Shown: positions 18,937-26,119 of the stretch, one piece after another | Layout: each line of letters opens with the position of its first letter | How positions within the stretch are numbered: the stretch's first letter is position 1 | DNA from: VXPQ01 sp965117025 | Lineage (GTDB): Bacteria; Bacteroidota; Rhodothermia; Rhodothermales; VXPQ01 | Direction of reading: 5' to 3' | Assembly: GCA_965117025.1 (NCBI GenBank) | Contig: OZ220746.1 | Coordinates: 434,001-498,000 of the forward strand | Length of the DNA: 64,000 nt | Notes under the pieces: generated by a model | Database searches by the model: none | What the model saw: the letters and a program-made list of their open reading frames with translations, nothing else | Told to the model about the DNA's origin: nothing | Made by a program: the position numbers and the translations under genes

Positions 18937-20637
18937 GTGGAATCCCGTCCCCCGCTCTTTGTACTGGCTGGCGCCTTACTCTGTTATTATTTGCGCTTCG
19001 GATACGATTATGCCCACAGTGATCAGGACGAATTCATTCCGTATCTGCTTCACCGATTGGATCCGGCACTGTTTGCCGAAGACTGGCTCGTACACATTCA
19101 AGCCACTGAATTCAGCGTCCGAACCTACTTCGTATGGCTGGTGCAGTCCTTTTCCGCGATCATGCCCATCTGGCTTGCGGTACTGATCCTGTATGCGGTT
19201 TGCTGGCTGTGCATTGCATGGACTGTATGGAAAATCGCCTGGTATTTCACCGCGGATCGCCTCGTTGCTTCAGGAGCGGTGTTCGTGACACTCGTAGCCA
19301 CCCCGGTATGGACGCTGGGAGGCAATGATCTGGTGCATAGCATGCTCGTCCCCAGTATGGCCGGCTGGGCAATCGGGGGCCTTGCTGTATATCTTTTTCT
19401 GAAATCGCGCCCGCTTGCAGCAGCTGTATTTCTTGGCGTTGCATGCTGGATGCATGCACTTGTGGGACTTCAACTTGCCGCCCTCCTGTGCATCATCCAG
19501 TCGCCGGCCTGGTTGCGGAAGCCAAAACGCTCTTTGCGGCGCCTTGCCGCATTTTCCCTCGTCTTTGCGGCTTGCGCCCTGCCGACGCTTGGGCCGATTT
19601 TCTATCAGCAGATTCTTGCCACGACGCCGCAGGAAACGGACCCCTCGCTATTCTACATTATGGCGGAATTCCGGAATCCACATCACTATCTGCCCGGATC
19701 GTTCCATGCTAAAAGAATGTTGGGGTTCGCCCTGATTGCCGGCGCCGGACTCGCAGCCCTTGCATGGCGACCGGTCGGGCATCCGTTCCACCACAAGAAA
19801 TTTTTTGTGCGAATCCTCGTTGCCATAGCCGGATTCTGCATAACGGGATGGATATTCACGGAGATCATCCCTGTGCTGGCGGTTGCGAAGTTGCAACTGT
19901 TCAAGACCACCGTACTGGCAAAAGTGTTGCTGGTCATTGCGGCAGGAAATGCAGTAAATGCCTTGCTGCCCCATGGAATCCGTCGGATGCTGCACGGGTT
20001 TTTGCGTCATGAACGCATCGGAGCAATCACGGTCGCCGCAGCCTGGGTTATTGCCATGGCGCTCACCCTGCCCGAAAACGGCTACCTGCACAACCACGTA
20101 GGGCCCTGGCAGAGGGCCGCGGCCCCAATAGGCGCCGTGCAGAAATGGGTACAGACGCACACACCGCACGATGCAGTATTTGCAACGCCTCCCTCCTTGT
20201 CCAGCTTTCGGTCGGAGGCGCAGCGCGCTATCGTGGTAAACCACAAGGCGATCCCGTTCACGGACCGGCATATGATTACATGGTTTGAACGCCTGACCGA
20301 TCTCGCGCCGGTCGGTCGGCCGGAACGCGGTGCACCGGACTTGCTCTACAGACTGGACACCGCCTTCGAATCGCTAACCGAGCACCAGCTCGTGGAACTC
20401 GGGCAACAGTATAAATTCCGCCATGTGCTCAGGAGCACGCCCCTGCCCGAACCGCTCTCTGCATTCCGGCAGGCATTCAGCGCGGAAAATCTGTTTGTGT
20501 ATGAGCGTTCGGACCACAGAGAAATCAATACGTCGGATATATCCAGGCAGCCCGACCATCCGGACGAATCAGGTCGTTCCAGAAAATCCCGCCCGGGACG
20601 CCCTCCGTCCCCCGCAGATCCGAAGGCAATGATATGA
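18937..20637 (+). CDS. Polytopic membrane protein, possible GT-C-type glycosyltransferase
   Basis: About 566 residues from GTG 18937; the frame is open upstream back to the previous gene, so a non-canonical earlier start cannot be excluded. About ten hydrophobic segments, with an early acidic loop (SDQDEFIPYLLHRLDP) and a soluble C-terminal region from about residue 400. The layout, including an acidic first loop, resembles GT-C membrane glycosyltransferases, but I cannot assign a family. Its stop overlaps the flippase start in ATGA, so the two are coupled. Confidence 0.6.
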   Translation: MESRPPLFVLAGALLCYYLRFGYDYAHSDQDEFIPYLLHRLDPALFAEDWLVHIQATEFSVRTYFVWLVQSFSAIMPIWLAVLILYAVCWLCIAWTVWKIAWYFTADRLVASGAVFVTLVATPVWTLGGNDLVHSMLVPSMAGWAIGGLAVYLFLKSRPLAAAVFLGVACWMHALVGLQLAALLCIIQSPAWLRKPKRSLRRLAAFSLVFAACALPTLGPIFYQQILATTPQETDPSLFYIMAEFRNPHHYLPGSFHAKRMLGFALIAGAGLAALAWRPVGHPFHHKKFFVRILVAIAGFCITGWIFTEIIPVLAVAKLQLFKTTVLAKVLLVIAAGNAVNALLPHGIRRMLHGFLRHERIGAITVAAAWVIAMALTLPENGYLHNHVGPWQRAAAPIGAVQKWVQTHTPHDAVFATPPSLSSFRSEAQRAIVVNHKAIPFTDRHMITWFERLTDLAPVGRPERGAPDLLYRLDTAFESLTEHQLVELGQQYKFRHVLRSTPLPEPLSAFRQAFSAENLFVYERSDHREINTSDISRQPDHPDESGRSRKSRPGRPPSPADPKAMI

Positions 20638-22136
20638 AGAACCTACGGACCTGGATCGGACAGCTTTATGCACGGGAAGGATTCCGCGGGCCGGTAATGA
20701 CCCTTCTTTCCGGTACGGCGGTCACTTTCGTCATCTCGTATCTGGCTCTTCCGGTACTCACCCGCCTGTTCACAACCCAGGCCTTTGGAATTTCCGATTA
20801 TTTCGTAACGATCGTGAGTGTCCTGACAGCACTTGCGGCCTTGCGGTACGAAGAAGCCGTTATGCTGCCCGAAAGCGACCAAAAGGCGCGCTCCGTCCTG
20901 TGGTTGGCGGGAATCATTACGCTGGGCGTCACGGCCATGGTGGCCGTGGCCTCATTATGGAGCCGGGAAATTACTTCCCTGCTGGGCGCCCCTGAAGAAA
21001 TAGCTTCCTGGTTGTGGCTGGTTGCACCCGTGTTGCTACTGATACGGTTCGGAAAACTCGCCGAAGCATGGCTCACGCGTAAACGGGCGTTTCGTACGAT
21101 TACCGGTGCGGAAGCAACCAACAGGATAGCCATCATTTCCAGCCGCATCGGTCTTGGCGCAGGTACGACCCTTGGCGCAGGCGGATTGATTAGCGGGTTC
21201 ATCGCCGGACAGGCGTTGGGGGCGGCGTATTTCGGAGCAGCGCTCCTGCGCCGCACCAGAGCAGCTGACGTGCAACGCCCTTCGATGAGTGAACTCCGAT
21301 CAGTAGCCCGGCGCTATCGGAGGTTTCCCCTGTACGCCATGCCCTCTTCCTTACTGAATACCGTATTGGGCCGCCTGCCCGTGCTTCTCCTCCCGGTCTA
21401 TTTCGGATGGGAGGTAACAGGCCTGTACGGACGCGCATTCGCCGTCCTGGCGATTCCGTTGGGCCTCATCGGAACGGCGGTAGCGCAGGTTTTTTTCGTA
21501 GACGGCGCAACAGCCCACAGGGAAAACCGACTGGCCGGTTTTACGGAAAGCGTGCATGCGCGTCTGGTCATGGTCGGTATGTTTCCCTGCATGCTGCTGA
21601 TCGCTGCCGGGCCGGAATTGTTTGCCTTCGTCTTCGGAGCCGGTTGGCGCGCAGCCGGCGTCTACGAACAGTACCTTGCCTGCTGGTTCTTTCTGAGCGC
21701 CGTAGCCTCCCCCCTCACACGACTCTTCGACATTCTCGAACTGCAACGGGCGGAATTGGGGATCAGTATTGGATCGTTCCTGCTTCTTGCGGCGGCGCTG
21801 TTCTGGGGTGGAAATACAGGCAATGTCCTGCTTGCGATGGGTCTGGTGGCAGGGGCCGGGGCATTCGCGCGCATCTTCCAGATCGCCGCAATGCTGAAGT
21901 TTGCGAAAGTATCCCTGCGACGTGCCGGAGGCGCTTACATTCGCTATGCCCTTATCGCACTGCCCCCGGTGGCGTGTGTCTGGTTGGCCCGGGGCGTATG
22001 GCCTGTATGGGCAGTTGCCTTGACCGCCATCGTGGCAGGCGCCGCCTATTTCGGCTTCGTCGTATGGCGGGAGAAAATGTGGCCGGGCGCAAACGGGGCC
22101 CCGGCGACGGGCCAGCGCGGCGAGAACGAGGAATAA
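20634..22136 (+). CDS. Wzx-like polysaccharide flippase (MOP superfamily)
   Basis: 500 residues with about 12 to 14 hydrophobic segments. The start (GPVMTLLSGTAVTFVISYLALPVLTRLFTTQAFG, cited as residues 19-52) and YFVTIVSVLTALAALRYEEAVMLP are typical of Wzx/RfbX flippases, which move undecaprenyl-linked glycan units across the inner membrane. Last gene of the three-gene surface-glycan block. Confidence 0.85.
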   Translation: MKNLRTWIGQLYAREGFRGPVMTLLSGTAVTFVISYLALPVLTRLFTTQAFGISDYFVTIVSVLTALAALRYEEAVMLPESDQKARSVLWLAGIITLGVTAMVAVASLWSREITSLLGAPEEIASWLWLVAPVLLLIRFGKLAEAWLTRKRAFRTITGAEATNRIAIISSRIGLGAGTTLGAGGLISGFIAGQALGAAYFGAALLRRTRAADVQRPSMSELRSVARRYRRFPLYAMPSSLLNTVLGRLPVLLLPVYFGWEVTGLYGRAFAVLAIPLGLIGTAVAQVFFVDGATAHRENRLAGFTESVHARLVMVGMFPCMLLIAAGPELFAFVFGAGWRAAGVYEQYLACWFFLSAVASPLTRLFDILELQRAELGISIGSFLLLAAALFWGGNTGNVLLAMGLVAGAGAFARIFQIAAMLKFAKVSLRRAGGAYIRYALIALPPVACVWLARGVWPVWAVALTAIVAGAAYFGFVVWREKMWPGANGAPATGQRGENEE

Positions 22137-22164
22137 TCAGAATATCCTGTAGAGAACCTGTCCG

Positions 22165-22671
22165 TCACAGGATAGAGCGAAACGTAGGCGGCAACCCGTT
22201 CCCCTCCGAATGGACAGCCTCCGAACTTTCGGCGACATCGGACTTCCCGTCACCGCAATGCGCGTCGAATGCATGTACAAGATCGCTGGCTATCGCACTG
22301 GCGCTGCGCCCCTCGATATGGCGACGCTCCATGACATACACCGGCTCGCCTTCCTTCAGCAGGGCAAAAAACGGCGACGAGGGAGGTATGCCCACAAGAT
22401 ACTCGCGCAGGCGGGAAGTGGCTTCGAGATCCTGACCGGCAAACACGGTTACTTTTCGATCAGGCTGCGCAGGATGACGGAGCGCCATGGCGATCGCCGG
22501 ACGAGCACTTGAAGCAGCACAGCCGCATACCGTGTTGATGACGACAAGCGTAGTTCCCTGCTTGCTTTCCTCAAGAGATTTCTCGACCGCCTCTGCATCG
22601 AGCAATTCTTCGATGCCCAGTTGCACGAGTTCCTGCCGCATGGGCGTTACAAGGGCTTCGGGATAAGGCAT
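22165..22671 (-). CDS. BrxA/BrxB family bacilliredoxin
   Basis: 168 residues, somewhat longer than the usual 140 or so because of a C-terminal extension. The YphP/YqiW family signature NTVCGCAASSARP is present, with the CGC active site at residues 49-51, and FAGQDLEATSRLREYLVGIPPSSP further on. Family role: thiol-disulfide exchange, removing mixed disulfides of low-molecular-weight thiols from proteins. Convergent with the flippase gene, 28 bp apart. Confidence 0.92.
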   Translation of the reverse strand: MPYPEALVTPMRQELVQLGIEELLDAEAVEKSLEESKQGTTLVVINTVCGCAASSARPAIAMALRHPAQPDRKVTVFAGQDLEATSRLREYLVGIPPSSPFFALLKEGEPVYVMERRHIEGRSASAIASDLVHAFDAHCGDGKSDVAESSEAVHSEGNGLPPTFRSIL

Positions 22672-22707
22672 GATACCACAAGGTTGGGTGGATCGATAAA
22701 AACATTA

Positions 22708-22891
22708 GGGCCTGTTAACACTATGCAGCAATGCTCTGTTTCGTCAGGCACGGCGTCAATCAAGACGGAGGAGTGAAGTTTGGTGGTTCCAAATGAGCGA
22801 CGAGCAACGAAGAGTGACGCCGTGACCGGCGGAACCCGAAGGGCGGGGCCTCTTTTCCCGCAGAGCGCCGCTGCATAGTGGTAACAGGCAC
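22708..22891. mobile_element. MITE-like element A, copy 2 (184 bp, internally deleted)
   Basis: The left end is intact (GGGCCTGTTAACACTATGCA at 22708-22727), preceded by TA. The right end (22870-22891) differs from the copy 1 end at two positions and has lost the flanking TA. The body is nearly identical to copy 1 and keeps the CACGGCGTCA/TGACGCCGTG pair, but it lacks the inner hairpin loop. Located between the bacilliredoxin gene and the NlpC/P60 gene. Confidence 0.8.
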
Positions 22892-22952
22892 TGGGGAACG
22901 GCATACCGGCGTAGCAGACTGCTCGCGTATGCACCGCAAAACACGTATGCCG

Positions 22953-22960
22953 TATCTTTG
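22953..22960 (+). promoter_or_regulatory. Candidate -7 box TATCTTTG upstream of the NlpC/P60 gene
   Basis: Matches TAnnTTTG; lies 129 bp before the ATG at 23089. No TTTG is present at -33 spacing. Confidence 0.3.
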
Positions 22961-22978
22961 CATGCAGGTACCTGTATG
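22961..22978. promoter_or_regulatory. Palindrome, possible operator
   Basis: CAGGTACCTG at 22965-22974 is perfect. Extended to CATG...TATG it forms an 18-bp palindrome with one mismatch, immediately downstream of the candidate -7 box, where a repressor could act. Confidence 0.3.
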
Positions 22979-23088
22979 CCTTTCCTTTGATCCCGCCACC
23001 GCACGAAAACGGCAAAGCAATGCAAGAAGCGTTTCAGCCGTCGGTTCATCCCTTTTGATTGTGCCCCGCATACGCCGGAAATGCTGTC

Positions 23089-23643
23089 ATGAGGAATTTT
23101 CCAAAGAAGCGCAGGTCCTGTCCCTTAGCAGGGTTGGTGGTTTTCCTGTTTGTTTCCGGGTGTGCATCGTCCGCTGCAACAAACAAATCAGGGGCGGTTG
23201 AAACCCGCATTCGCACCGAGTACGCCCGCTGGCGAGGAACACCATATCTGCTGGGCGGCACGACGAGAAGGGGAATCGATTGTTCGGCATTCGTGCAGCA
23301 CGTATACGCCGATGCCTTCGGGATCGATATTCCACGCTCCACCGCGGATCAGGTCCGGGAAGGGCGCCGGGTGCAACCGGCGCAACTGAAGGCTGGAGAT
23401 CTTGTGTTTTTCCGGCCGCCAGGCGCCTCTCGACACGTGGGCATCTATCTGGGAAACGGGACATTCACGCACGCTTCCACATCGCAAGGCGTTACCCTGT
23501 CTTCCATGGATGAGGCATACTGGCAATCCGCATATTGGACCTCTCGCCGTCTGCTCGACAACCAGGGTAATCGCACCCGGAAAACGCGGGATGAAAATCA
23601 GACCAAACCCGAGCGGCAGCCAGCAAAGAGACCGGGCTGGTGA
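23089..23643 (+). CDS. NlpC/P60 (C40) family lipoprotein peptidase
   Basis: 184 residues from ATG 23089. A lipobox (LFVSGC, Cys25) predicts a lipid-anchored envelope protein. Catalytic residues: Cys65 in RGIDCSAFVQ, His116 in SRHVGIYLG and His128 in FTHAS. Family role: D,L-endopeptidase cutting the peptidoglycan stem peptide. The C-terminal 30 residues are hydrophilic and basic, not part of the fold. An earlier TTG at 23059 would spoil the signal sequence. Confidence 0.92.
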   Translation: MRNFPKKRRSCPLAGLVVFLFVSGCASSAATNKSGAVETRIRTEYARWRGTPYLLGGTTRRGIDCSAFVQHVYADAFGIDIPRSTADQVREGRRVQPAQLKAGDLVFFRPPGASRHVGIYLGNGTFTHASTSQGVTLSSMDEAYWQSAYWTSRRLLDNQGNRTRKTRDENQTKPERQPAKRPGW

Positions 23644-23802
23644 TCGGAACAGATCATGCCGGATATACGTTTACCGGGTTTTTCTGAGATCGTTTTTTAT
23701 TGCGTGTTTCCGCAGCCTGCGCACCGGCCGGGCTGTTCCCTCCATCGTCACCTATCTGTCCGTCAACCATCAGGAACGCGTATCTCCACGCAGGGCTCAA
23801 AT

Positions 23803-24267
23803 ATTGTATACCTGACCCGGGAAGGACTCGACAAACTCAAAGAAGAGTTGCGCTTCCTGAAGACAAAAGAGCGTACCCGCATTTCCAGATCTATTCAGGA
23901 AGCACGGGAAAAGGGCGACCTGTCCGAAAATGCAGAGTATGACGCCGCAAAGGAAGCACAGGGACTTCTCGAGGCACGGATTGCCAAAATGGAAGCGACG
24001 GTCTCGCAAGCCCGCCTCGTGGACGAGAAGCAGGTAGACCCGGAGAAGGCATATATTCTATCTAACGTTCGCGTAAAAAATCATGGAACGGGTTCCGAGC
24101 AAACCTTCCGGTTGGTTTCAGCGGCGGAGGCGGACATCCGAACGGGAAAAATCTCCGTGACAAGCCCGATCGGGAGCGCACTTCTTGGAAAAGCGCCCGG
24201 TGACGTCATAGAGGTTGACGTACCGGCAGGTAAGGTAAAAATGGAAATCCTCGCAATAAGCCGCTAG
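23803..24267 (+). CDS. greA: Transcription elongation factor GreA
   Basis: The conserved protein begins IVYLTREGLDKLKEEL. No ATG, GTG or TTG lies close upstream in frame. An ATT at 23803 with AGGG seven bases before it gives 154 residues, near the normal 158; the first ATG (23656) would add a 49-residue tail unlike GreA. The coiled-coil tip GDLSENAEYDAAKEAQ carries the acidic residues that stimulate RNA cleavage in stalled polymerase, and the C-terminal domain has ISVTSPIGSALLGKAPGD. The stop TAG is formed at the edge of repeat A copy 3. The exact start is uncertain. Confidence 0.85.
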   Translation: MVYLTREGLDKLKEELRFLKTKERTRISRSIQEAREKGDLSENAEYDAAKEAQGLLEARIAKMEATVSQARLVDEKQVDPEKAYILSNVRVKNHGTGSEQTFRLVSAAEADIRTGKISVTSPIGSALLGKAPGDVIEVDVPAGKVKMEILAISR

Positions 24268-24288
24268 GGCCTGTTAACACTATGCAGC
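24267..24288 (+). repeat. Element A end fragment, copy 3
   Basis: The 22-bp left terminal repeat of element A (GGGCCTGTTAACACTATGCA plus GC), preceded by TA, with no body or right end. The TA plus first G make the greA stop codon. Confidence 0.75.
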
Positions 24289-24289
24289 G

Positions 24290-24303
24290 GCCCGCTTCCG
24301 GGC
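24290..24303. terminator. Short hairpin between convergent greA and FAH genes
   Basis: GCCCG, loop CTTC, CGGGC, followed by TTAT on the plus strand. A weak, possibly bidirectional terminator. Confidence 0.3.
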
Positions 24304-24963
24304 TTATATGCGCCGCACATCCACCGTCAGATCCTGCAAACCCGTTCCCTTCGCCACAAGCCGGTCACCGTCTTCCACGGCCGCAACGCCCTCCGGCGTA
24401 CCCGTATACATCAGGTCGCCAGGCAGCAACGTAAAGATGGAAGAGGCATACGCAACGAGTTCGTCCACGCCAAACAGCATGCGGGAAACGCTGCCCTGCT
24501 GCCGTAGCACGCCATTGACGTGCAGGGAAATACAGAGGTGGCGAGGGTCAGCAATGTCCCGGGCAGATGTGAAGGCGCCCAATGGCGCAAAGGTGTCGAA
24601 TCCCTTTGCAACCGACCAGGGAAGACCGCATTGTTTGGCCTCGGCCTGCAGATCCCGGGCCGTCATATCGATTCCGAGCGCGTACCCCTCTACATGCTTC
24701 AGTGCATCGGAGACGGGAATATTTTTGCCCTTTTTTCCAATGACGACAACCAGTTCCACCTCATGATGCACCTCCTGCGAGGCAGGCGGCAGCAGCACCT
24801 CCCCGCCATCCCCGATCAGGGCGGTCAGAGGCTTTAGAAAAATTACCGGCGCCGCAGGTATGCTGCTCTGCATTTCGGCAACGTGCGCGGCATAGTTGCG
24901 CCCGATGCACAGCACTTTTCCCGGTCGGATATTCCGGCCGGATATCGGCAGGGTTATGTCCAT
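24304..24963 (-). CDS. Fumarylacetoacetate hydrolase (FAH) family protein
   Basis: 219 residues, the single-domain FAH fold. Visible: KVLCIGRNYAAHVAEM, FLKPLTALIGDG, the metal-binding HHEVELVVVIGK (two Glu ligands), YALGIDMTARDLQ and GDLMYTGTPEGVA. Family members include acylpyruvases and isomerases/decarboxylases of aromatic catabolism; the substrate cannot be read from the sequence. Cytoplasmic, metal-dependent. Confidence 0.9.
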   Translation of the reverse strand: MDITLPISGRNIRPGKVLCIGRNYAAHVAEMQSSIPAAPVIFLKPLTALIGDGGEVLLPPASQEVHHEVELVVVIGKKGKNIPVSDALKHVEGYALGIDMTARDLQAEAKQCGLPWSVAKGFDTFAPLGAFTSARDIADPRHLCISLHVNGVLRQQGSVSRMLFGVDELVAYASSIFTLLPGDLMYTGTPEGVAAVEDGDRLVAKGTGLQDLTVDVRRI

Positions 24964-24974
24964 GACATGCTTAC

Positions 24975-24988
24975 GGATACTCTGATTA
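24975..24988 (+). repeat. Repeat B core, copy 4 (short)
   Basis: GGATACTCTGATTA, the first 14 bp of the B core, 11 bp upstream of the FAH start codon. Confidence 0.6.
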
Positions 24989-25051
24989 CGTTCGTTTCTG
25001 CATAGCGCCGGAAGGATGTAATTATGCGGAACCCAAAATTTTTTACCTGGT

Positions 25052-25059
25052 TAAATTTG
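25052..25059 (+). promoter_or_regulatory. Candidate -7 box for the rplU-rpmA operon
   Basis: TAAATTTG fits TAnnTTTG and would give a leader of about 155 nt before rplU. No clear -33 TTTG is seen. The 254-bp gap upstream of rplU otherwise holds only repeat B copy 4. Confidence 0.35.
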
Positions 25060-25217
25060 GCTGCGCGTTCGATGCCGCAAATGGTACGGTGGAAGCCAGG
25101 CGCTGCGAAGGCAGGCTCCGAAAGCACCTTCAACGCCGCAGGCATGAATCCGTTGTCACAGGAAGACACGCTCTCGCGTCGGTACCCAATCCGGCGCCCA
25201 AAAGAAGAGAAAAGAAT

Positions 25218-25757
25218 ATGTATGCCATCGTAGAAATTGCCGGCAAGCAATTTTCGGTTCGCGAAAAAGATCGGCTGATCGTGCCGCATCTGGAAGGAAA
25301 AGCGAACGACTCCGTTACATTGGACCGTGTACTCTTGATAGCCGGAGACGATGGAGTACAGATCGGAACACCGGTCGTACCCGACGCCTCGGTCAAGGCA
25401 ACGATCCTCGAGCATGTCAAGGGCGATAAAATACTTGTCTTCCGCAAGAAAAGGCGCAAGCGGTTCAAGGTAAAGCGCGGGCATCGCCAGCCCTATACGC
25501 GTATTGAAATCGGGACCCTTTCCTCCGGCGAGGAAAAGAAACCCGCCGCAAAGAAAACGGCTGCCAGGAAACCTGCGGCAAAAAAGACGGCCGCAAAGAA
25601 GCCCGCCGCAAAAAAGACAGCCGCAAAGAAGCCCGCGGCAAAGAAAACGACCGCCAGCGCGAAAACAGCAGGCGCTGCCCCGAAAACCGCTAAAAAGAAG
25701 CCTGCCCCCAAGGCCACCGGGGAGGCCATACCTCCTGAAAACGAAGCCGCTTCCTGA
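25218..25757 (+). CDS. rplU: 50S ribosomal protein L21 with long Ala/Lys-rich tail
   Basis: 179 residues; the ATG at 25218 gives the standard MYAIVEIAGKQFSV start. Residues 1-103 are a complete L21 (RKKRRKRFKVKRGHRQPYT near the end). Residues 104-179 are an added tail with four units of PAAKKTAAKK type from residue 109, resembling histone H1 or bacterial Hc1-like tails, then a Pro/Ala/Lys stretch ending NEAAS. L21 contacts 23S rRNA; the tail probably binds RNA non-specifically. Followed by rpmA after 48 bp, the usual arrangement. Confidence 0.95.
   Translation: MYAIVEIAGKQFSVREKDRLIVPHLEGKANDSVTLDRVLLIAGDDGVQIGTPVVPDASVKATILEHVKGDKILVFRKKRRKRFKVKRGHRQPYTRIEIGTLSSGEEKKPAAKKTAARKPAAKKTAAKKPAAKKTAAKKPAAKKTTASAKTAGAAPKTAKKKPAPKATGEAIPPENEAAS
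25542..25661 (+). repeat. Four tandem 30-bp units inside rplU
   Basis: Imperfect 30-bp repeats starting at 25542, 25572, 25602 and 25632, each encoding ten residues (PAAKKTAAKK and variants). The two middle units are most alike; the last decays to PAAKKTTASA. Such repeats can expand or contract by slippage. Confidence 0.85.
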
Positions 25758-25805
25758 GATTCCGCTTCGGCAGCGCGTTTGTACCACTAAACAGGACACA
25801 CCGTC

Positions 25806-26066
25806 ATGGCGCATAAAAAAGGCGTAGGTTCCACAAAGAACGGCCGTGACTCGAACCCCAAAATGCTGGGAGTGAAGGTCTATGCCGGCCAATCCATCCA
25901 GGCTGGCGGCATCATCGTGCGCCAGCGCGGAACCCGGTTTCACCCCGGTCGCAACGTAGGGCACGGCGGCGACGACACGTTGTTCGCCAAATCAAACGGA
26001 ACCGTGCGCTTCTCGCGCGGTCGGGCCGGACGGCGGTTCGTGCATGTGGATCTCGACAGTGAATGA
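25806..26066 (+). CDS. rpmA: 50S ribosomal protein L27
   Basis: 86 residues, normal length. MAHKKGVGSTKNGRDSNPK and FHPGRNVGHGGDDTLFA are the L27 signature; the N-terminal tail reaches the peptidyl-transferase centre. It starts directly with MAHKKG, so there is no Firmicutes-type cleaved leader. Second gene of the rplU-rpmA pair. Confidence 0.97.
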   Translation: MAHKKGVGSTKNGRDSNPKMLGVKVYAGQSIQAGGIIVRQRGTRFHPGRNVGHGGDDTLFAKSNGTVRFSRGRAGRRFVHVDLDSE

Positions 26067-26107
26067 TTGCGCCCGCGTATGGCGCATCAACACGCACCGT
26101 TCACCAA

Positions 26108-26119
26108 GGGCCTGTTAAC
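26108..26119 (+). repeat. Element A end fragment, copy 4 (12 bp)
   Basis: GGGCCTGTTAAC, the outermost 12 bp of element A, without the flanking TA. It contains the stop codon of the minus-strand MtfA-like gene. It is short enough that chance cannot be excluded. Confidence 0.4.

Noticed and set aside
25089..25217. 43-residue N-terminal extension of L21
   Set aside because: The upstream frame is Arg/His-rich and unlike L21; ATG 25218 gives the canonical MYAIVEIAGKQF start.
25490..25730. Minus-strand frame with an Ala/Phe-rich translation opposite the L21 tail
   Set aside because: It is the complement of the PAAKK repeats; its hydrophobic look is an artefact of the lysine codons.
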